A DNA stretch of 64,000 bases, from NCBI GenBank assembly GCA_024401435.1, contig JAKSLB010000012.1, forward strand, positions 1 to 64,000, in the 5' to 3' direction. Of the stretch, positions 12,001 through 20,479 are shown one piece after another. The DNA is from Paludibacteraceae bacterium. Lineage in GTDB: Bacteria; Bacteroidota; Bacteroidia; Bacteroidales; Paludibacteraceae. Numbering within the stretch: position 1 is the stretch's first letter; each line of letters opens with the position of its first letter. Position numbers and translations under genes: made by a program. The notes beneath the pieces are model-generated. The model made no database searches and had not been told where the DNA came from. It saw only the letters and a list, made by a program, of their open reading frames with translations.

Positions 12001-12340
12001 GAATACAGATAATTGTGATATAGATTTGTGGGTAACGGATCCTAATAAAGAATCGTGTGGTTATAGTCATAAAAAGACATATATAGGTGGTTCTATTTCT
12101 GAAGATTTTACACGAGGATATGGTCCAGAAGAGTTTCTTTTGAAGAAGGCGATAAAGGGAACCTATTCAGTGAATATTCATTATTATGGTACAACTTCAC
12201 AAAAACAGTTACAACCAGTTATTGTTAAGGTTTCCGTATTTAGAAATTATGGTAGGAAGAATCAGACTTGTGAAGAAAAGATGATTACATTAGATAATGT
12301 AAAGGGAATGGTGAAGTTGGATGAGTTTGAAATAAAATAG
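9002..12340 (+). CDS. VIT / von Willebrand A protein with internal TonB C-terminal domain, TPR and DUF2135
   Basis: 1112 residues, exported (N-terminal hydrophobic segment ending near LMLTCC, possibly a lipoprotein). Domains in order: VIT (inter-alpha-trypsin) about 85-215; vWA about 308-470 with the metal-site motif DVSSS at 316-320; an acidic linker about 600-690; a TonB C-terminal-type domain about 693-782 (FQGGRTALVEYLKREL, GRVFVKFVVNKDSTISNVQIVRG); tetratricopeptide-like helices about 860-965; a DUF2135/YfaP-like beta domain about 995-1095 (DLRVVISWNTDNCDIDLWV). VIT-vWA proteins bind surface or matrix ligands in a divalent-metal-dependent way. The function here is unknown. It stands alone, divergent from atpD and convergent with the Fur gene. 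Confidence 0.85.
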   Translation: MKKFGFIIASITICFCATLMLTCCDKIGATSRQVKDVEGSQLLSLTTGKDTIQIENVSVDSIENIDVSIFPRISAKKSDKESKDCIRMTNLSVNVEVRGKIAVTTYDMIFENSCNRVMEGELEFPLGDGQTVSRYALDVNGKMREGVVVDKSKARRTFESIVRRGVDPGLVEKTKGNNFKTRIYPLQKGSPRHVIIGYEQEIKSCDGVEYYNLPLFSEDQLDQFSLNVDFVKLASTPKIQTSLLNVTSSSYSEGTRISFSAKNVKLNDFVRVQVPVAEKNNLITEDEGTNTFFYLTPNIKGVKNKVKPKSIAVVFDVSSSSKNRNVEKEYALLKDYMSYLGKVDVRLVTFSDRVYLDKIITKASYDDIVQNMKTQPFDGGTQFGVLDFAKYDVDEILLFSDGVSNFGLKNPTQPKVPLYAINSSIRSDYSFLSKLTTKGGSYINLNEMTQKEALSHLTHRYIRLISVSYNPSEMKDVYPKSEVEVDENLSIVGTMSAKTSVLKLNLGYGDKVEETKEYTISALSDNLGANVKRIWAQKKVSELEQNSKENKDEIKELCMKYGLVSDYTSLIVLETVWDYIQYEIEPPTELREEYDRIMKGGKNRIESTEDLIVEDDIVEEESFALELSEADILSTFEEISSDYGDIQSVSLSIVGESPVDYEMIEEVGDTVNEEDEIYVRVEKKAEFQGGRTALVEYLKRELHYPEEAIATGTQGRVFVKFVVNKDSTISNVQIVRGVDSRLDNEAIRVVSSMPKWIPAEHNGEKVRSWFTLPVLFRLSNDESNSGDSASVRRNAETNMVRTERQTPQRVRDNLPSENFREARTSIPSYLSELKRVPKNLMYDKYLKLKESDANNILFYIDVADYFYSEGLKGLAVRIISNLAEMKMEEPEILRTLGGKLMEYGENRLALETYKDVEKMRNEEPQTYRDLALAYRACGNYVKAYEIFEKVMSEKWDRFNGINYIVQHEMNELVALHPTELKGKKVNDKYYGYDLRVVISWNTDNCDIDLWVTDPNKESCGYSHKKTYIGGSISEDFTRGYGPEEFLLKKAIKGTYSVNIHYYGTTSQKQLQPVIVKVSVFRNYGRKNQTCEEKMITLDNVKGMVKLDEFEIK

Positions 12341-12376
12341 ATGATGAAGAGTTAGTTATGTTACAAGGGAAGAGAG

Positions 12377-12856
12377 CTAAATCTCTTCCTTTGTGTTTGT
12401 GTGAGATTGACTCTCTTTACATTTGTCACAAAGTCCATATACTACCAGCGAATAGTGGGTCATTTCAAATTTTTTATAGTGCTTTGTTTGAATGTTACGT
12501 CTGATATTTACATCTGTAAATTCTCTGATTTCACCACAATTTGTACAAACGAGATGATGATGAATTTTGCAGTTGTGACATTTTTCGTATTCGGCAGTGT
12601 CGTTGCCGAAATGATGTTTGATGACAAGATTACATTCAAGCAGAAGCTCTATTGTGTTATATAGTGTTGCACGACTAACGTGAAAATTTTTTTCGTTTAG
12701 TAGTGAATAGAGCGAATCAATTGTAAAGTGACCTTCGATTTTATAGATTTCGTCAAGAATGGCAAAACGTTCAGGAGTTTTGCGTAACCCCTTTTCTTCG
12801 ATTAGATTGGTAAGAATCTGTTGAATAGATTCTTTATTTTTACTATTGTTTTCCAT
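12377..12856 (-). CDS. Fur-family metal- or peroxide-responsive repressor
   Basis: 159 residues. A winged-helix DNA-binding domain (about 10-90, KTPERFAILDEIY, HVSRATLYNTIELL) is followed by the dimerisation domain with a His-rich metal segment (KCHNCKIHHHLVCTNCGEI) and two CxxC pairs (CTNC and CDKC) that form the structural zinc site. Fur, PerR and Zur cannot be told apart from sequence alone. It is transcribed divergently from pheT across 121 bases, and its own -7 box (TAACTTTG) is at 12877-12884. It could autoregulate, but no clear inverted-repeat operator was seen. Confidence 0.92.
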   Translation of the reverse strand: MENNSKNKESIQQILTNLIEEKGLRKTPERFAILDEIYKIEGHFTIDSLYSLLNEKNFHVSRATLYNTIELLLECNLVIKHHFGNDTAEYEKCHNCKIHHHLVCTNCGEIREFTDVNIRRNIQTKHYKKFEMTHYSLVVYGLCDKCKESQSHTNTKEEI

Positions 12857-12876
12857 TCTTTTTTTTCTTTGGAGGA

Positions 12877-12884
12877 CAAAGTTA
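12877..12884 (-). promoter_or_regulatory. -7 promoter box of the Fur-family gene
   Basis: TAACTTTG on the minus strand matches TAnnTTTG, 20 bases before the start codon. It lies back to back with the pheT promoter, so binding by a Fur dimer here could affect both genes (inference). Confidence 0.55.
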
Positions 12885-12916
12885 GACTATTTTTTCTTTT
12901 GATGCTATATTTTTTG

Positions 12917-12924
12917 TATTTTTG
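12917..12924 (+). promoter_or_regulatory. -7 promoter box of pheT
   Basis: TATTTTTG followed by CA matches the TAnnTTTG consensus, with a leader of about 47 bases before the pheT ATG. Confidence 0.6.
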
Positions 12925-12977
12925 CAATTTGAAAAAGACATCAGCACTTTTAAAGAAGAAAATAAATTTAATAAACG

Positions 12978-15440
12978 ATGAATATATCATACAATTGGTT
13001 GAAAAGGTATTTAAACCTTGATATTGAACCAGAAGAAGTATCAAAAGTTTTAACTTCCATAGGTCTTGAAGTTGATGGGTTGGAAGAGGTTGAATCTATA
13101 AAAGGTGGCTTGGAAGGCTTAGTGGTTGGTGAAGTTTTACAATGTGAGAATCATCCTGATTCTGATCATTTACATGTTGCCATTGTTAATGTTGGTTCGC
13201 AAGAACCGCTTCAAATTGTTTGTGGCGCAGCTAATTGTCGAGCAGGATTGAAAACAATTGTAGCTACTATAGGAACCAAATTGTATGATGGAGATCAATG
13301 CTTTACGATTAAACGTTCTAAATTGCGTGGTGTTGAATCGTTTGGAATGTTATGTGCTGAAGACGAAATTGGAGTAGGAACGAGTCATGACGGTATTATA
13401 GAATTACCTTCAGATTGTAAGGTGGGTACTTTAGCAAAAGATTATTATAAAGTTGAGAAAGACTATGTGATTGAAGTTGATATAACGCCTAATCGTATAG
13501 ATGCAGCTTCTCATTATGGAGTAGCAAGAGATTTGGCAGCTTATTTTGCTTTGCACAATAATAAGTATACATTGACATTGCCTGACGTTTCTTCTTTCAA
13601 AATTGATAATAACAACTATCCAGTAAAAGTAACTGTCGAAAATCCAAAAGCATGTACACGTTACTCAGGTGTTGTGATTGCTGGTGTTACTATCAAGGAA
13701 TCGCCTGAATGGATGAAGAAGTTATTGTCAACTATAGGTGTACGTCCTATTAATAATGTTGTGGATGTTACGAACTTCATGCTACATGCAATGGGTCAAC
13801 CTTTACACGCATTTGATGTTGATAAAATTGATGGAAGACACATCATTGTGAAGAACTTACCAGAGGGAACTAAGTTTACAACATTGGATGGCGTAGAAAG
13901 AAAATTAAGTGCTGATGATTTGATGATTTGTGATGAAAAAGATGGAGCTTGCTTGGCTGGCGTGTTTGGTGGTTTGGATTCTGGTGTTACAGATCAAACG
14001 AAAAACATCTTTATTGAAAGCGCTTGCTTTAATCCAGTTTCTATTCGTAAGACAGCACGTCGTCATGGATTGAATACGGATGCATCTTTCCGATATGAAC
14101 GTGGATGTGATCCTAATAATACATTATATATTTTGAAATTGGCTGCTATCTTGGTGAAAGAAGTTGCGGGTGGAACTATATCTTCTGAAATCTTCGATAA
14201 CTATCCAGAGAAGGTCACTCCTTATCCAGTGAATTTGACTTATGAAAAGATTAATTCATTGATAGGAAAAGAAATTTCAAAACAAGATGTGAAAACCATT
14301 TTGAAAGGATTGGAAATTGCTATTAAGAGTGAAACGGATACAACATTGCAATTGGAAGTCCCTACTTATCGTGTGGATGTGCAACGTGATGTGGATGTGA
14401 TAGAGGATATCCTTCGTATCTATGGATATGATAATGTTGAAGAGGGAACTACACTTCATTCTTCTATTGCATATTCTCCAAAACCTAACTCATTGAAATT
14501 ACAGAATATGATTTCTGACCAATTGAGTGGTTGTGGTTTCCATGAGATTTTGAATAATTCATTGACAAAACTTTCATATTATGCTGATGGTGAAAAATAC
14601 TCAGCTGAGACTACCATTGATGTCTTAAATCCATTGAGTGCAGATTTGGGTTGTATGCGTCAGACTCTTTTGTTCGGCGGTTTGGAAAGCATTTCTTATA
14701 ATATGAACCGTAAGAATGGGGATGTGAAGTTCTATGAGTTTGGTAATTGTTATCATAAAAATCCTGCAAAGGAATCCACTTATGAACAACCATTAAAGCC
14801 TTATTTCGAGGATTTCCATTTAGGTATATGGTTGTCGGGAAATAAGACCCTTTCAAGTTGGGTGTTGAAACAGGAGAAGACTTCCTTCTATCAATTATCT
14901 GCTTATGTGAATAATGTTTTGGAACGTTTGGGTATTGATAAGAAAATGTTGGTAGTAGGTGAGTATTCGGATGATTTATTGTCTGAGGGATTAACGATGT
15001 TGACACCTGCCGGTAAACTATTAGCAACATTAGGTGTTGTGTCTAAGAAAATTATCAAGAAATTTGATATTGATACAGATGTATATTTCGCAGATTTAGA
15101 GTGGAATAATATTCTTTCTGAATTGAAGAAGCATAAAGTGTCTTATGAAGATGTTTCTAAATTCCCTGAAGTAAAACGTGATTTGGCATTGTTGCTAGAT
15201 AAGAAGGTGACATTTGCAGAAGTTGCTAAGGTGGCGAATGAAACAGAACGTAAGTTGTTGAAGGATGTTTATTTGTTCGATGTGTATGAAGGAAAGAACT
15301 TGCCATCAGGAACAAAGTCATATGCTGTAACTTTCATTTTACAAGATATGACAAAAACCCTTACAGATACACAGATTGATGGTATCATGAACAAACTTAT
15401 AAAGAATTTCGAGGAAAAATTAGGCGCAAAAATCAGATAA
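12978..15440 (+). CDS. pheT: Phenylalanine-tRNA ligase beta subunit
   Basis: 820 residues, full length for the large subunit of the alpha2beta2 enzyme that charges tRNA-Phe. It has an N-terminal tRNA-binding domain (about 40-155, VVGEVLQCENHPDSDHLHVA), B3/B4 editing domain (about 210-390), B5 domain (about 400-475, PVNLTYEKINSLIGKEIS), the catalytic-like core, and a C-terminal ferredoxin-fold anticodon-binding domain (about 725-820, SKFPEVKRDLALLLDKKVTF). pheS is not adjacent, which is usual in Bacteroidales. The ATG at 12978 gives the canonical MNISYNWLKRYL. Confidence 0.97.
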   Translation: MNISYNWLKRYLNLDIEPEEVSKVLTSIGLEVDGLEEVESIKGGLEGLVVGEVLQCENHPDSDHLHVAIVNVGSQEPLQIVCGAANCRAGLKTIVATIGTKLYDGDQCFTIKRSKLRGVESFGMLCAEDEIGVGTSHDGIIELPSDCKVGTLAKDYYKVEKDYVIEVDITPNRIDAASHYGVARDLAAYFALHNNKYTLTLPDVSSFKIDNNNYPVKVTVENPKACTRYSGVVIAGVTIKESPEWMKKLLSTIGVRPINNVVDVTNFMLHAMGQPLHAFDVDKIDGRHIIVKNLPEGTKFTTLDGVERKLSADDLMICDEKDGACLAGVFGGLDSGVTDQTKNIFIESACFNPVSIRKTARRHGLNTDASFRYERGCDPNNTLYILKLAAILVKEVAGGTISSEIFDNYPEKVTPYPVNLTYEKINSLIGKEISKQDVKTILKGLEIAIKSETDTTLQLEVPTYRVDVQRDVDVIEDILRIYGYDNVEEGTTLHSSIAYSPKPNSLKLQNMISDQLSGCGFHEILNNSLTKLSYYADGEKYSAETTIDVLNPLSADLGCMRQTLLFGGLESISYNMNRKNGDVKFYEFGNCYHKNPAKESTYEQPLKPYFEDFHLGIWLSGNKTLSSWVLKQEKTSFYQLSAYVNNVLERLGIDKKMLVVGEYSDDLLSEGLTMLTPAGKLLATLGVVSKKIIKKFDIDTDVYFADLEWNNILSELKKHKVSYEDVSKFPEVKRDLALLLDKKVTFAEVAKVANETERKLLKDVYLFDVYEGKNLPSGTKSYAVTFILQDMTKTLTDTQIDGIMNKLIKNFEEKLGAKIR

Positions 15441-15445
15441 TTTTA

Positions 15446-15453
15446 TACATTTG
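15446..15453 (+). promoter_or_regulatory. -7 promoter box of the small lipoprotein gene
   Basis: TACATTTG matches TAnnTTTG, 79 bases before the ATG at 15533. Confidence 0.5.
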
Positions 15454-15532
15454 TACGAATAGTTTTTTGCAAAAGTAAAGGGGTCGCTGAAAACCGAATA
15501 AAAGAGTAGGCATAATTTTATAGAAGAAAATA

Positions 15533-15748
15533 ATGAAGAAAATACTTTTCGCTTTCGGTACTATCGTTCTTTCTATGGGAATGTTTTCTTGCACAAAGAA
15601 TGATTGTCATTGTACATATTACGATGAAGAAGGAAATGTAGTGTCTGGTTATTCCCAAGATTATGAGGAGATGACTGTTTCTGAGTGTTCTCAGTTGAGT
15701 ACATCTGGTCAAGATGGAATGACCCCTAAAGGTTTTATTTGCGAATAA
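15533..15748 (+). CDS. Small predicted lipoprotein, unknown function
   Basis: 71 residues. A lipoprotein signal peptide ends in GMFSC (Cys20), followed by KNDCHCTYYDEEGNVVSGYS. The mature part is about 50 residues, acidic, with cysteines in CHC, SECS and at the C-terminus (ICE). It has its own promoter box and a strong terminator after it, so it is a monocistronic unit. I do not recognise the family. Codon use is like that of its neighbours. Confidence 0.75.
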   Translation: MKKILFAFGTIVLSMGMFSCTKNDCHCTYYDEEGNVVSGYSQDYEEMTVSECSQLSTSGQDGMTPKGFICE

Positions 15749-15826
15749 ATTACAAATAATTTAGCTCGTCCTAAATAATCTAACGGTTTTAATACGTGAT
15801 TTTATAGGACAAAGTTGTTACTTCTT

Positions 15827-15864
15827 AGAAGATTATTGCAAGACTAGTCTTGCAATAATCTTCT
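15827..15864 (+). terminator. Terminator: 38-base perfect palindrome with T tail
   Basis: Two 19-base arms (AGAAGATTATTGCAAGACT and its complement) with no spacer are followed by TTTTTT. It ends the small lipoprotein transcript. The symmetry would work on either strand. Confidence 0.8.
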
Positions 15865-15870
15865 TTTTTT

Positions 15871-16110
15871 ATTGTTGTCCGCTAAATGCAAAGACAAATT
15901 TCAAATACATTGAAATACAGCAGATATAAATATGAAAACTTGAGATATGCCTCGTTTCCAAAATGTGCAACCCCGTTAGGATGGTGAAATATCACATTAC
16001 GAATCATTGTTATAAATATGAATCCCCGCTGGGGGTCAAGGATACATCACGATAACATCATTGGGTGTGATTTCGGTAGAGACGCCATAATATGACGTCT
16101 CTACATGGAA
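15871..16110. repeat. Degenerate MITE/REP-like region
   Basis: It starts with ATTGTTGTCCGCTAAAT, two mismatches from the 17-base MITE end ATTGGTGTCCGCTAAAC at 30214. Inside are a GAATCCCC/GGGGGTC palindrome (about 16019-16036) and a GTAGAGACG/CGTCTCTAC hairpin at 16076-16104, like the one inside the intact MITE at 30373. No matching right end was found up to the next gene, so this is an eroded copy. The rest of 15749-16290 contains no gene. Confidence 0.6.
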
Positions 16111-16255
16111 TAATGTTGGCAGGTGACTGCCTGCGAAATTTCCAATAAATATGTAAATCCCCTTAATAACTATTCTGAAAATATTTCCGCTGGTAATATG
16201 AAAGGACAACATGATCAATCCTTGGATTAGAATTTGTATTTTGTTGAAAGTTATA

Positions 16256-16263
16256 TACATTTG
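16256..16263 (+). promoter_or_regulatory. -7 promoter box of the CBM6 glycoside hydrolase gene
   Basis: TACATTTG followed by CA matches TAnnTTTG, 27 bases before the ATG at 16291. Confidence 0.6.
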
Positions 16264-16290
16264 CAAATACTAACCCAATCTGAAAACTGA

Positions 16291-18234
16291 ATGAATTGTA
16301 ATAATAAATATATATTTCTTTGTCTGTTCTCCTTTTTATTCTCGCAGAACCTCTTTTCGGAGGAGACACTTCAAGTGTATCTAACCGACAGCATACGTCC
16401 TGTGACTCATTGTGCTACAGGAGCTCTCTATGGCGTGACAGAAACAATACCAGAAGATATCAATGGCTTGGTGGCTCCTCTCAAACCTCATGTCTTTTGT
16501 CAACCACCTGCTGGTAAGAATTCCAATCAGCATAATTTTGGAGACGCCTTTGTTGTGGCTGATCGTTTGAAAGGAACTACAGGCAAGGTACAAATCAGCT
16601 TTGCTGACCACCTGCCTTATTGGCCTTATCAATGGCCAGGTAAAGAGGAATGGTTAAAAGCTATGGAAGGGTATATGACCCAAAAACTATCATCTGGATT
16701 GGATAATATTCATAGTTACGTTATCTGGAACGAACCTGATGGCACATGGGATGACGCAAAAAATGGTGACTTCAACACTACTTTGTGGAAACCCACTTAT
16801 GACTTGTTTAGAAAATATGATCCCAAAACGCCAATCGTTGGACCAGCAACTGCCTATTATGACAGACAACGATTTAAATCTTTCCTTACATTCTGCAAGA
16901 AAAACAATTGCCTACCTGATTTGCTCTGCTGGCATCAATGGGGCGCAGGCGGTTTTGTAAGGGCTGTCAACGATCTACGAGAGTTGGAGAAAGAATTGGG
17001 AATACCAGAGATACCTCTCTGTATCAACGAATATAGTTGTGGTTCGGATTGGGACGATAGATATTTTGAAGGTTGTCCTGGCTTTAGTGTTCCTTTTATT
17101 GCAAAGTTTGAAAGATACAAGGTAGAGTGTGCAACCATCTCATGGTGGTGGACTGGATTACCTGGTAGATTGGGTAGTTTGTTGACGGAGAAGAACGAGC
17201 CTGGTGGTGGCTGGTGGCTCTACAAGTGGTACGGTGACATGACTGGCTATATGGCAAGTGTTATCCCACCCGATGACGAAAGTGATAAAGTGGATGCGTT
17301 CGTTGCTGTTGATAAACAACGCAACTACATTAGTTTAGTATTGGGAGGCAACACAGAGGATGATGTCAATGTAGTATTCAACAAACTGCCAAGTTTCCTA
17401 ACAACCAGAGTGAAGGTCAAAATCGAACGTGTTACGTGGACGGATAAAGACGTGCCAGTAAAATTGACTGATGTAATCTCAGAAAAAGAGATGACCATTA
17501 AAGGAGATAATTTTACAGTTCCTGTCAAGGTGGAAAGTAAGTTATATGCCTATAGAATCCTTATTACTCCAGTCAATGTGGAACAAAAACCATACAATGG
17601 CACAATTGCTACCATTCCAGGCATAATCGAAGCAGAACATTATGATGTGGCAGGACAAGGCTACTCCTATTACGACAACGATGATGAGAACAGAGGTGAT
17701 GCTAATTTCAGAAACGATTTTGTCGATATTGTAAAAGCAGGAGATGGCTTGGCAATCGGATATACAGAATCTGGAGAATGGCTTGAATATACCGTTGACG
17801 TGAAAGAAACCAAAGATTATGATGTCTCCGCTTTCGTTTCCAATGGTTATTCGATGGAGGGATTTCAACTTTATATAGACAATGAACTTATAACTGCTCC
17901 TTACATGATTCCTCAGACTTGTGAAGATTGGAGTGTTTACGAAGAGATAGCTATTGGAACAGTATCTCTGACGCAAGGAAAACATATTTTGAAATTAGAG
18001 ATTGCTGGTAGTTATATAAATATTGATTGGCTCAAATTCGAGCCTCATTTGGAAACTGATATACAAGATTTTGACAATAATGACATATCTTCTCTGAAAG
18101 GTGCAATCATCTTTGATTTGGAAGGTCATTCGTTCGAAATAGATGAATTGCAGATGGGTAAAATTTATATTGCTATAAAACCTAATGGAGAGAGCGTGAA
18201 ATTTGTAATGAAAGCCTCTTCAAAAAGAAACTAA
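16291..18234 (+). CDS. Secreted clan GH-A-like glycoside hydrolase with CBM6 module
   Basis: 647 residues. Signal peptide about 1-23. A TIM-barrel-type catalytic region (about 30-330) has a candidate acid/base Glu148 in VIWNEPDGTW and a candidate nucleophile Glu247 in PLCINEYSCG, the spacing expected for clan GH-A retaining enzymes. A small beta-sandwich follows (about 340-430), then a CBM6-like module (about 440-590: PGIIEAEHYDVAGQGYSYYD, GESGEWLEYTVDV-like and INIDWLKFEP). The C-terminal tail (about 605-647) resembles a shortened secretion/sorting tail but lacks the YPNP motif. The exact GH family (GH39, GH30 or another) cannot be fixed by eye, so the substrate, probably a plant or algal beta-glycan, is an inference. 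It has no SusC/D neighbours. Confidence 0.8.
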   Translation: MNCNNKYIFLCLFSFLFSQNLFSEETLQVYLTDSIRPVTHCATGALYGVTETIPEDINGLVAPLKPHVFCQPPAGKNSNQHNFGDAFVVADRLKGTTGKVQISFADHLPYWPYQWPGKEEWLKAMEGYMTQKLSSGLDNIHSYVIWNEPDGTWDDAKNGDFNTTLWKPTYDLFRKYDPKTPIVGPATAYYDRQRFKSFLTFCKKNNCLPDLLCWHQWGAGGFVRAVNDLRELEKELGIPEIPLCINEYSCGSDWDDRYFEGCPGFSVPFIAKFERYKVECATISWWWTGLPGRLGSLLTEKNEPGGGWWLYKWYGDMTGYMASVIPPDDESDKVDAFVAVDKQRNYISLVLGGNTEDDVNVVFNKLPSFLTTRVKVKIERVTWTDKDVPVKLTDVISEKEMTIKGDNFTVPVKVESKLYAYRILITPVNVEQKPYNGTIATIPGIIEAEHYDVAGQGYSYYDNDDENRGDANFRNDFVDIVKAGDGLAIGYTESGEWLEYTVDVKETKDYDVSAFVSNGYSMEGFQLYIDNELITAPYMIPQTCEDWSVYEEIAIGTVSLTQGKHILKLEIAGSYINIDWLKFEPHLETDIQDFDNNDISSLKGAIIFDLEGHSFEIDELQMGKIYIAIKPNGESVKFVMKASSKRN

Positions 18235-18343
18235 ACAATTATTTGTTATGTGTTTGTACCAAAATCCAACTCGAGACTAAAAAAACGCATAGGTCATTTG
18301 AGGATTTGGACTGTTTATTGTCGTGCAATTTGATTTATAGGTT

Positions 18344-19375
18344 TTATTTCAATTTTGATTTTAAATCGGATGTTCTTCTTAGGTATGCCATTAATAATGC
18401 CACTGGAATAATAAGGAATATGATGGCAATCAAATTATTTTGACTAAATACATCATATAGACCATGTAAAGTCATCGGGATAATAATAGCCAAAGCATAT
18501 AATGACTTTTTGTATTTTGGATATAAATTACCAAAGGCAATGTAATAACCAGCTATTCCTGAGAATACAGCATGAATGAATGGCAAATAGGTGAGTCTGG
18601 CAATGTTCGCGAAAAAGGAATATTGGTAATCAAGATTTTCGTTGACACTAAGTTGATATTGAACACCTTCTTCTACACCAAATGCTAATCCAGATATAAG
18701 TCCGTAAAAGACTAATGTTCGGGGTATGAGTGGTTCTTTTGCTCTTGCGATAAGAAAGAATAGAGGAATAGCTTTTATTAATTCTTCAGATAGACCTACA
18801 CCCAATATGAAAAAGATGAGTCTGGAAATCAATCCTCCGTCCTTTTCGAATGAATAAAAAGGATTTAATCGAATAAAACCTGTTACGTCCCAAAGAAGGA
18901 AAACAATGATTTGCGTCATGAAAAAAATGGTTGTTGCGTTTTTCCATGTTACTTGAGATGTCTTGAAGAAATTATAGAAAAAAATACTCCATATAACAGA
19001 GAAATAGAGCGAAACGAAATAAAATGTTAACCATTTATGGCTAATGAAAAAGCCAATGACAGAAGGTATTAGACCAATAGCAGCTAACAATAAGAATCTT
19101 TTGTCGCTCATTAGAATCTCCTTTTTTAGGAAGTCGCGAGGCAATATAATATCGCGACCAATATTCTTAATTTGTTCAAGGATTGGTCCAGCTGATTTTA
19201 TTTTTATTTTGATGTCTTTTTTCTTTAAATAATCTTTTACGGTAATTGTTGTGTTGGAAATTTCTGCATCGATAGCTTTATCGCATTTGAGAACTTTACC
19301 GTCTTCAAGATATTGGGTTAAGGTTATGTCATCATAAGGACCATAACTTTTACCATTGCGAATGATTGTAATCAT
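18344..19375 (-). CDS. PrsW-family intramembrane metalloprotease with N-terminal GYF_2-like domain
   Basis: 343 residues. The first about 50 residues (MITIIRNGKSYGPYDDITLT, LEDGKVLKCDKA) look like a GYF_2/DUF4339 domain. About eight membrane helices follow. PrsW/CPBP-type motifs are visible: GLSEELIKAIP (Glu197, Glu198, Lys201), GLAFGVEEG (Glu235, Glu236) and FIHAVFSG (His268), plus LHGLYD near the end. Such proteases cleave membrane proteins such as anti-sigma factors in other bacteria; the substrate here is unknown. It is last in the tgt-lptG-prsW run, 12 bases after lptG. Confidence 0.85.
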   Translation of the reverse strand: MITIIRNGKSYGPYDDITLTQYLEDGKVLKCDKAIDAEISNTTITVKDYLKKKDIKIKIKSAGPILEQIKNIGRDIILPRDFLKKEILMSDKRFLLLAAIGLIPSVIGFFISHKWLTFYFVSLYFSVIWSIFFYNFFKTSQVTWKNATTIFFMTQIIVFLLWDVTGFIRLNPFYSFEKDGGLISRLIFFILGVGLSEELIKAIPLFFLIARAKEPLIPRTLVFYGLISGLAFGVEEGVQYQLSVNENLDYQYSFFANIARLTYLPFIHAVFSGIAGYYIAFGNLYPKYKKSLYALAIIIPMTLHGLYDVFSQNNLIAIIFLIIPVALLMAYLRRTSDLKSKLK

Positions 19376-19387
19376 ATATAAAGATTA

Positions 19388-20464
19388 TTATTTAGGAGCT
19401 TTTTTGTATAAAGCAATTGCTATTAGACCAAATGTGATATTCGGAAGCCAAACAGCTAATGTTGGAGATAGACTTCCATTAATAGCAAACGTAGAAGAAA
19501 TGGAATAGAATAATATATAACCAAAACTTAGTCCCAGTCCAATTCCTAGGTTTATACCCATACCTCCTTTGATTTTTTTGGAAGATAGAGAAACACCGAT
19601 AATAGTTAGAATAAATGCTGCGAATGGGAATGCATATCTTTTTGCATATTCTATTTCGAAGTCTTTGATGTTACCAACGCCTCTTGATTTTTGTCGTTGA
19701 ATGTATTCTGTTAATTCTGGAGTGGTCATTTGTTCTTGCATATATGCAAATACAAAGAAGTCTTCTGGTATAACATTTAGTTGTATGTCCATTACATCGC
19801 CTTTGCTAAGATGCTCGTAGAGTCCATCAAAGTCTCTTTGCGTGTAATTTATCAAACGCCAATTGTTTTCTCCGTGCCATTCAACTTCTTGTGAGATAAT
19901 TCTTTGCTTTAATGTTTTCCCATCGAATTTATCTATAGAAGCACGTCGTCCGCTTTGACTTTTTTTGTCATAATAATCAATAGAGAAAACTTCGTTTTCC
20001 GTTACCCATAAACGAATTTTTATGGCTTGGTCTTTTTTCTTTTTCTTTACGTAAACTTCTTGAAAGTCAATTCTTTCTTTGTTTGCTGGCGGTATGATAT
20101 AACTACTAAGGAAAAATGTAAGTAGGGCAATGATAGAAGCGGAAATCATATAAGGACGTACGAATCTGTGAAAACTAATTCCAGATGCAAATGTCGCTAT
20201 GATTTCTGAATTGTCTGCTAATTTGGATGTGAAGAATATAACTGCAATAAATGTAAAAAGAGGACTGAATAGATTAGCGTAGTAAGGAATGAAATTGAGG
20301 TAATAGTCAAATATGATGGCTTTGATAGGAGCCTGATTTTCCATAAAATCATCAATCTTCTCGGTGATGTCAAATACCACAGCGACACTGATAATAAGAA
20401 TGATGGAAAGGAAAAAAGTTCCTAAGAATTTTCGTATGATATATATGTCTAATTTCTTCAACAT
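19388..20464 (-). CDS. lptG: LptF/LptG-family lipopolysaccharide export permease
   Basis: 358 residues with the YjgP/YjgQ layout: a cytoplasmic start LKKLDIYIIRKFLGTF, three membrane segments (about 12-120), a periplasmic beta-jellyroll (about 125-270), and three further membrane segments (about 278-352). It forms the inner-membrane part of the LptBFG extractor that moves LPS towards the LptC/A bridge. LptF and LptG cannot be separated reliably here; the symbol follows the usual annotation of the single gene beside tgt in Bacteroidales. It starts 15 bases after tgt. Confidence 0.85.
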   Translation of the reverse strand: MLKKLDIYIIRKFLGTFFLSIILIISVAVVFDITEKIDDFMENQAPIKAIIFDYYLNFIPYYANLFSPLFTFIAVIFFTSKLADNSEIIATFASGISFHRFVRPYMISASIIALLTFFLSSYIIPPANKERIDFQEVYVKKKKKDQAIKIRLWVTENEVFSIDYYDKKSQSGRRASIDKFDGKTLKQRIISQEVEWHGENNWRLINYTQRDFDGLYEHLSKGDVMDIQLNVIPEDFFVFAYMQEQMTTPELTEYIQRQKSRGVGNIKDFEIEYAKRYAFPFAAFILTIIGVSLSSKKIKGGMGINLGIGLGLSFGYILFYSISSTFAINGSLSPTLAVWLPNITFGLIAIALYKKAPK

Positions 20465-20479
20465 AATCTATTGGTGAAT

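Noticed and set aside
18243-18443. 66-codon frame after the CBM6 glycoside hydrolase
   Set aside because: It overlaps the PrsW gene on the other strand, has no promoter box and no recognisable protein features.
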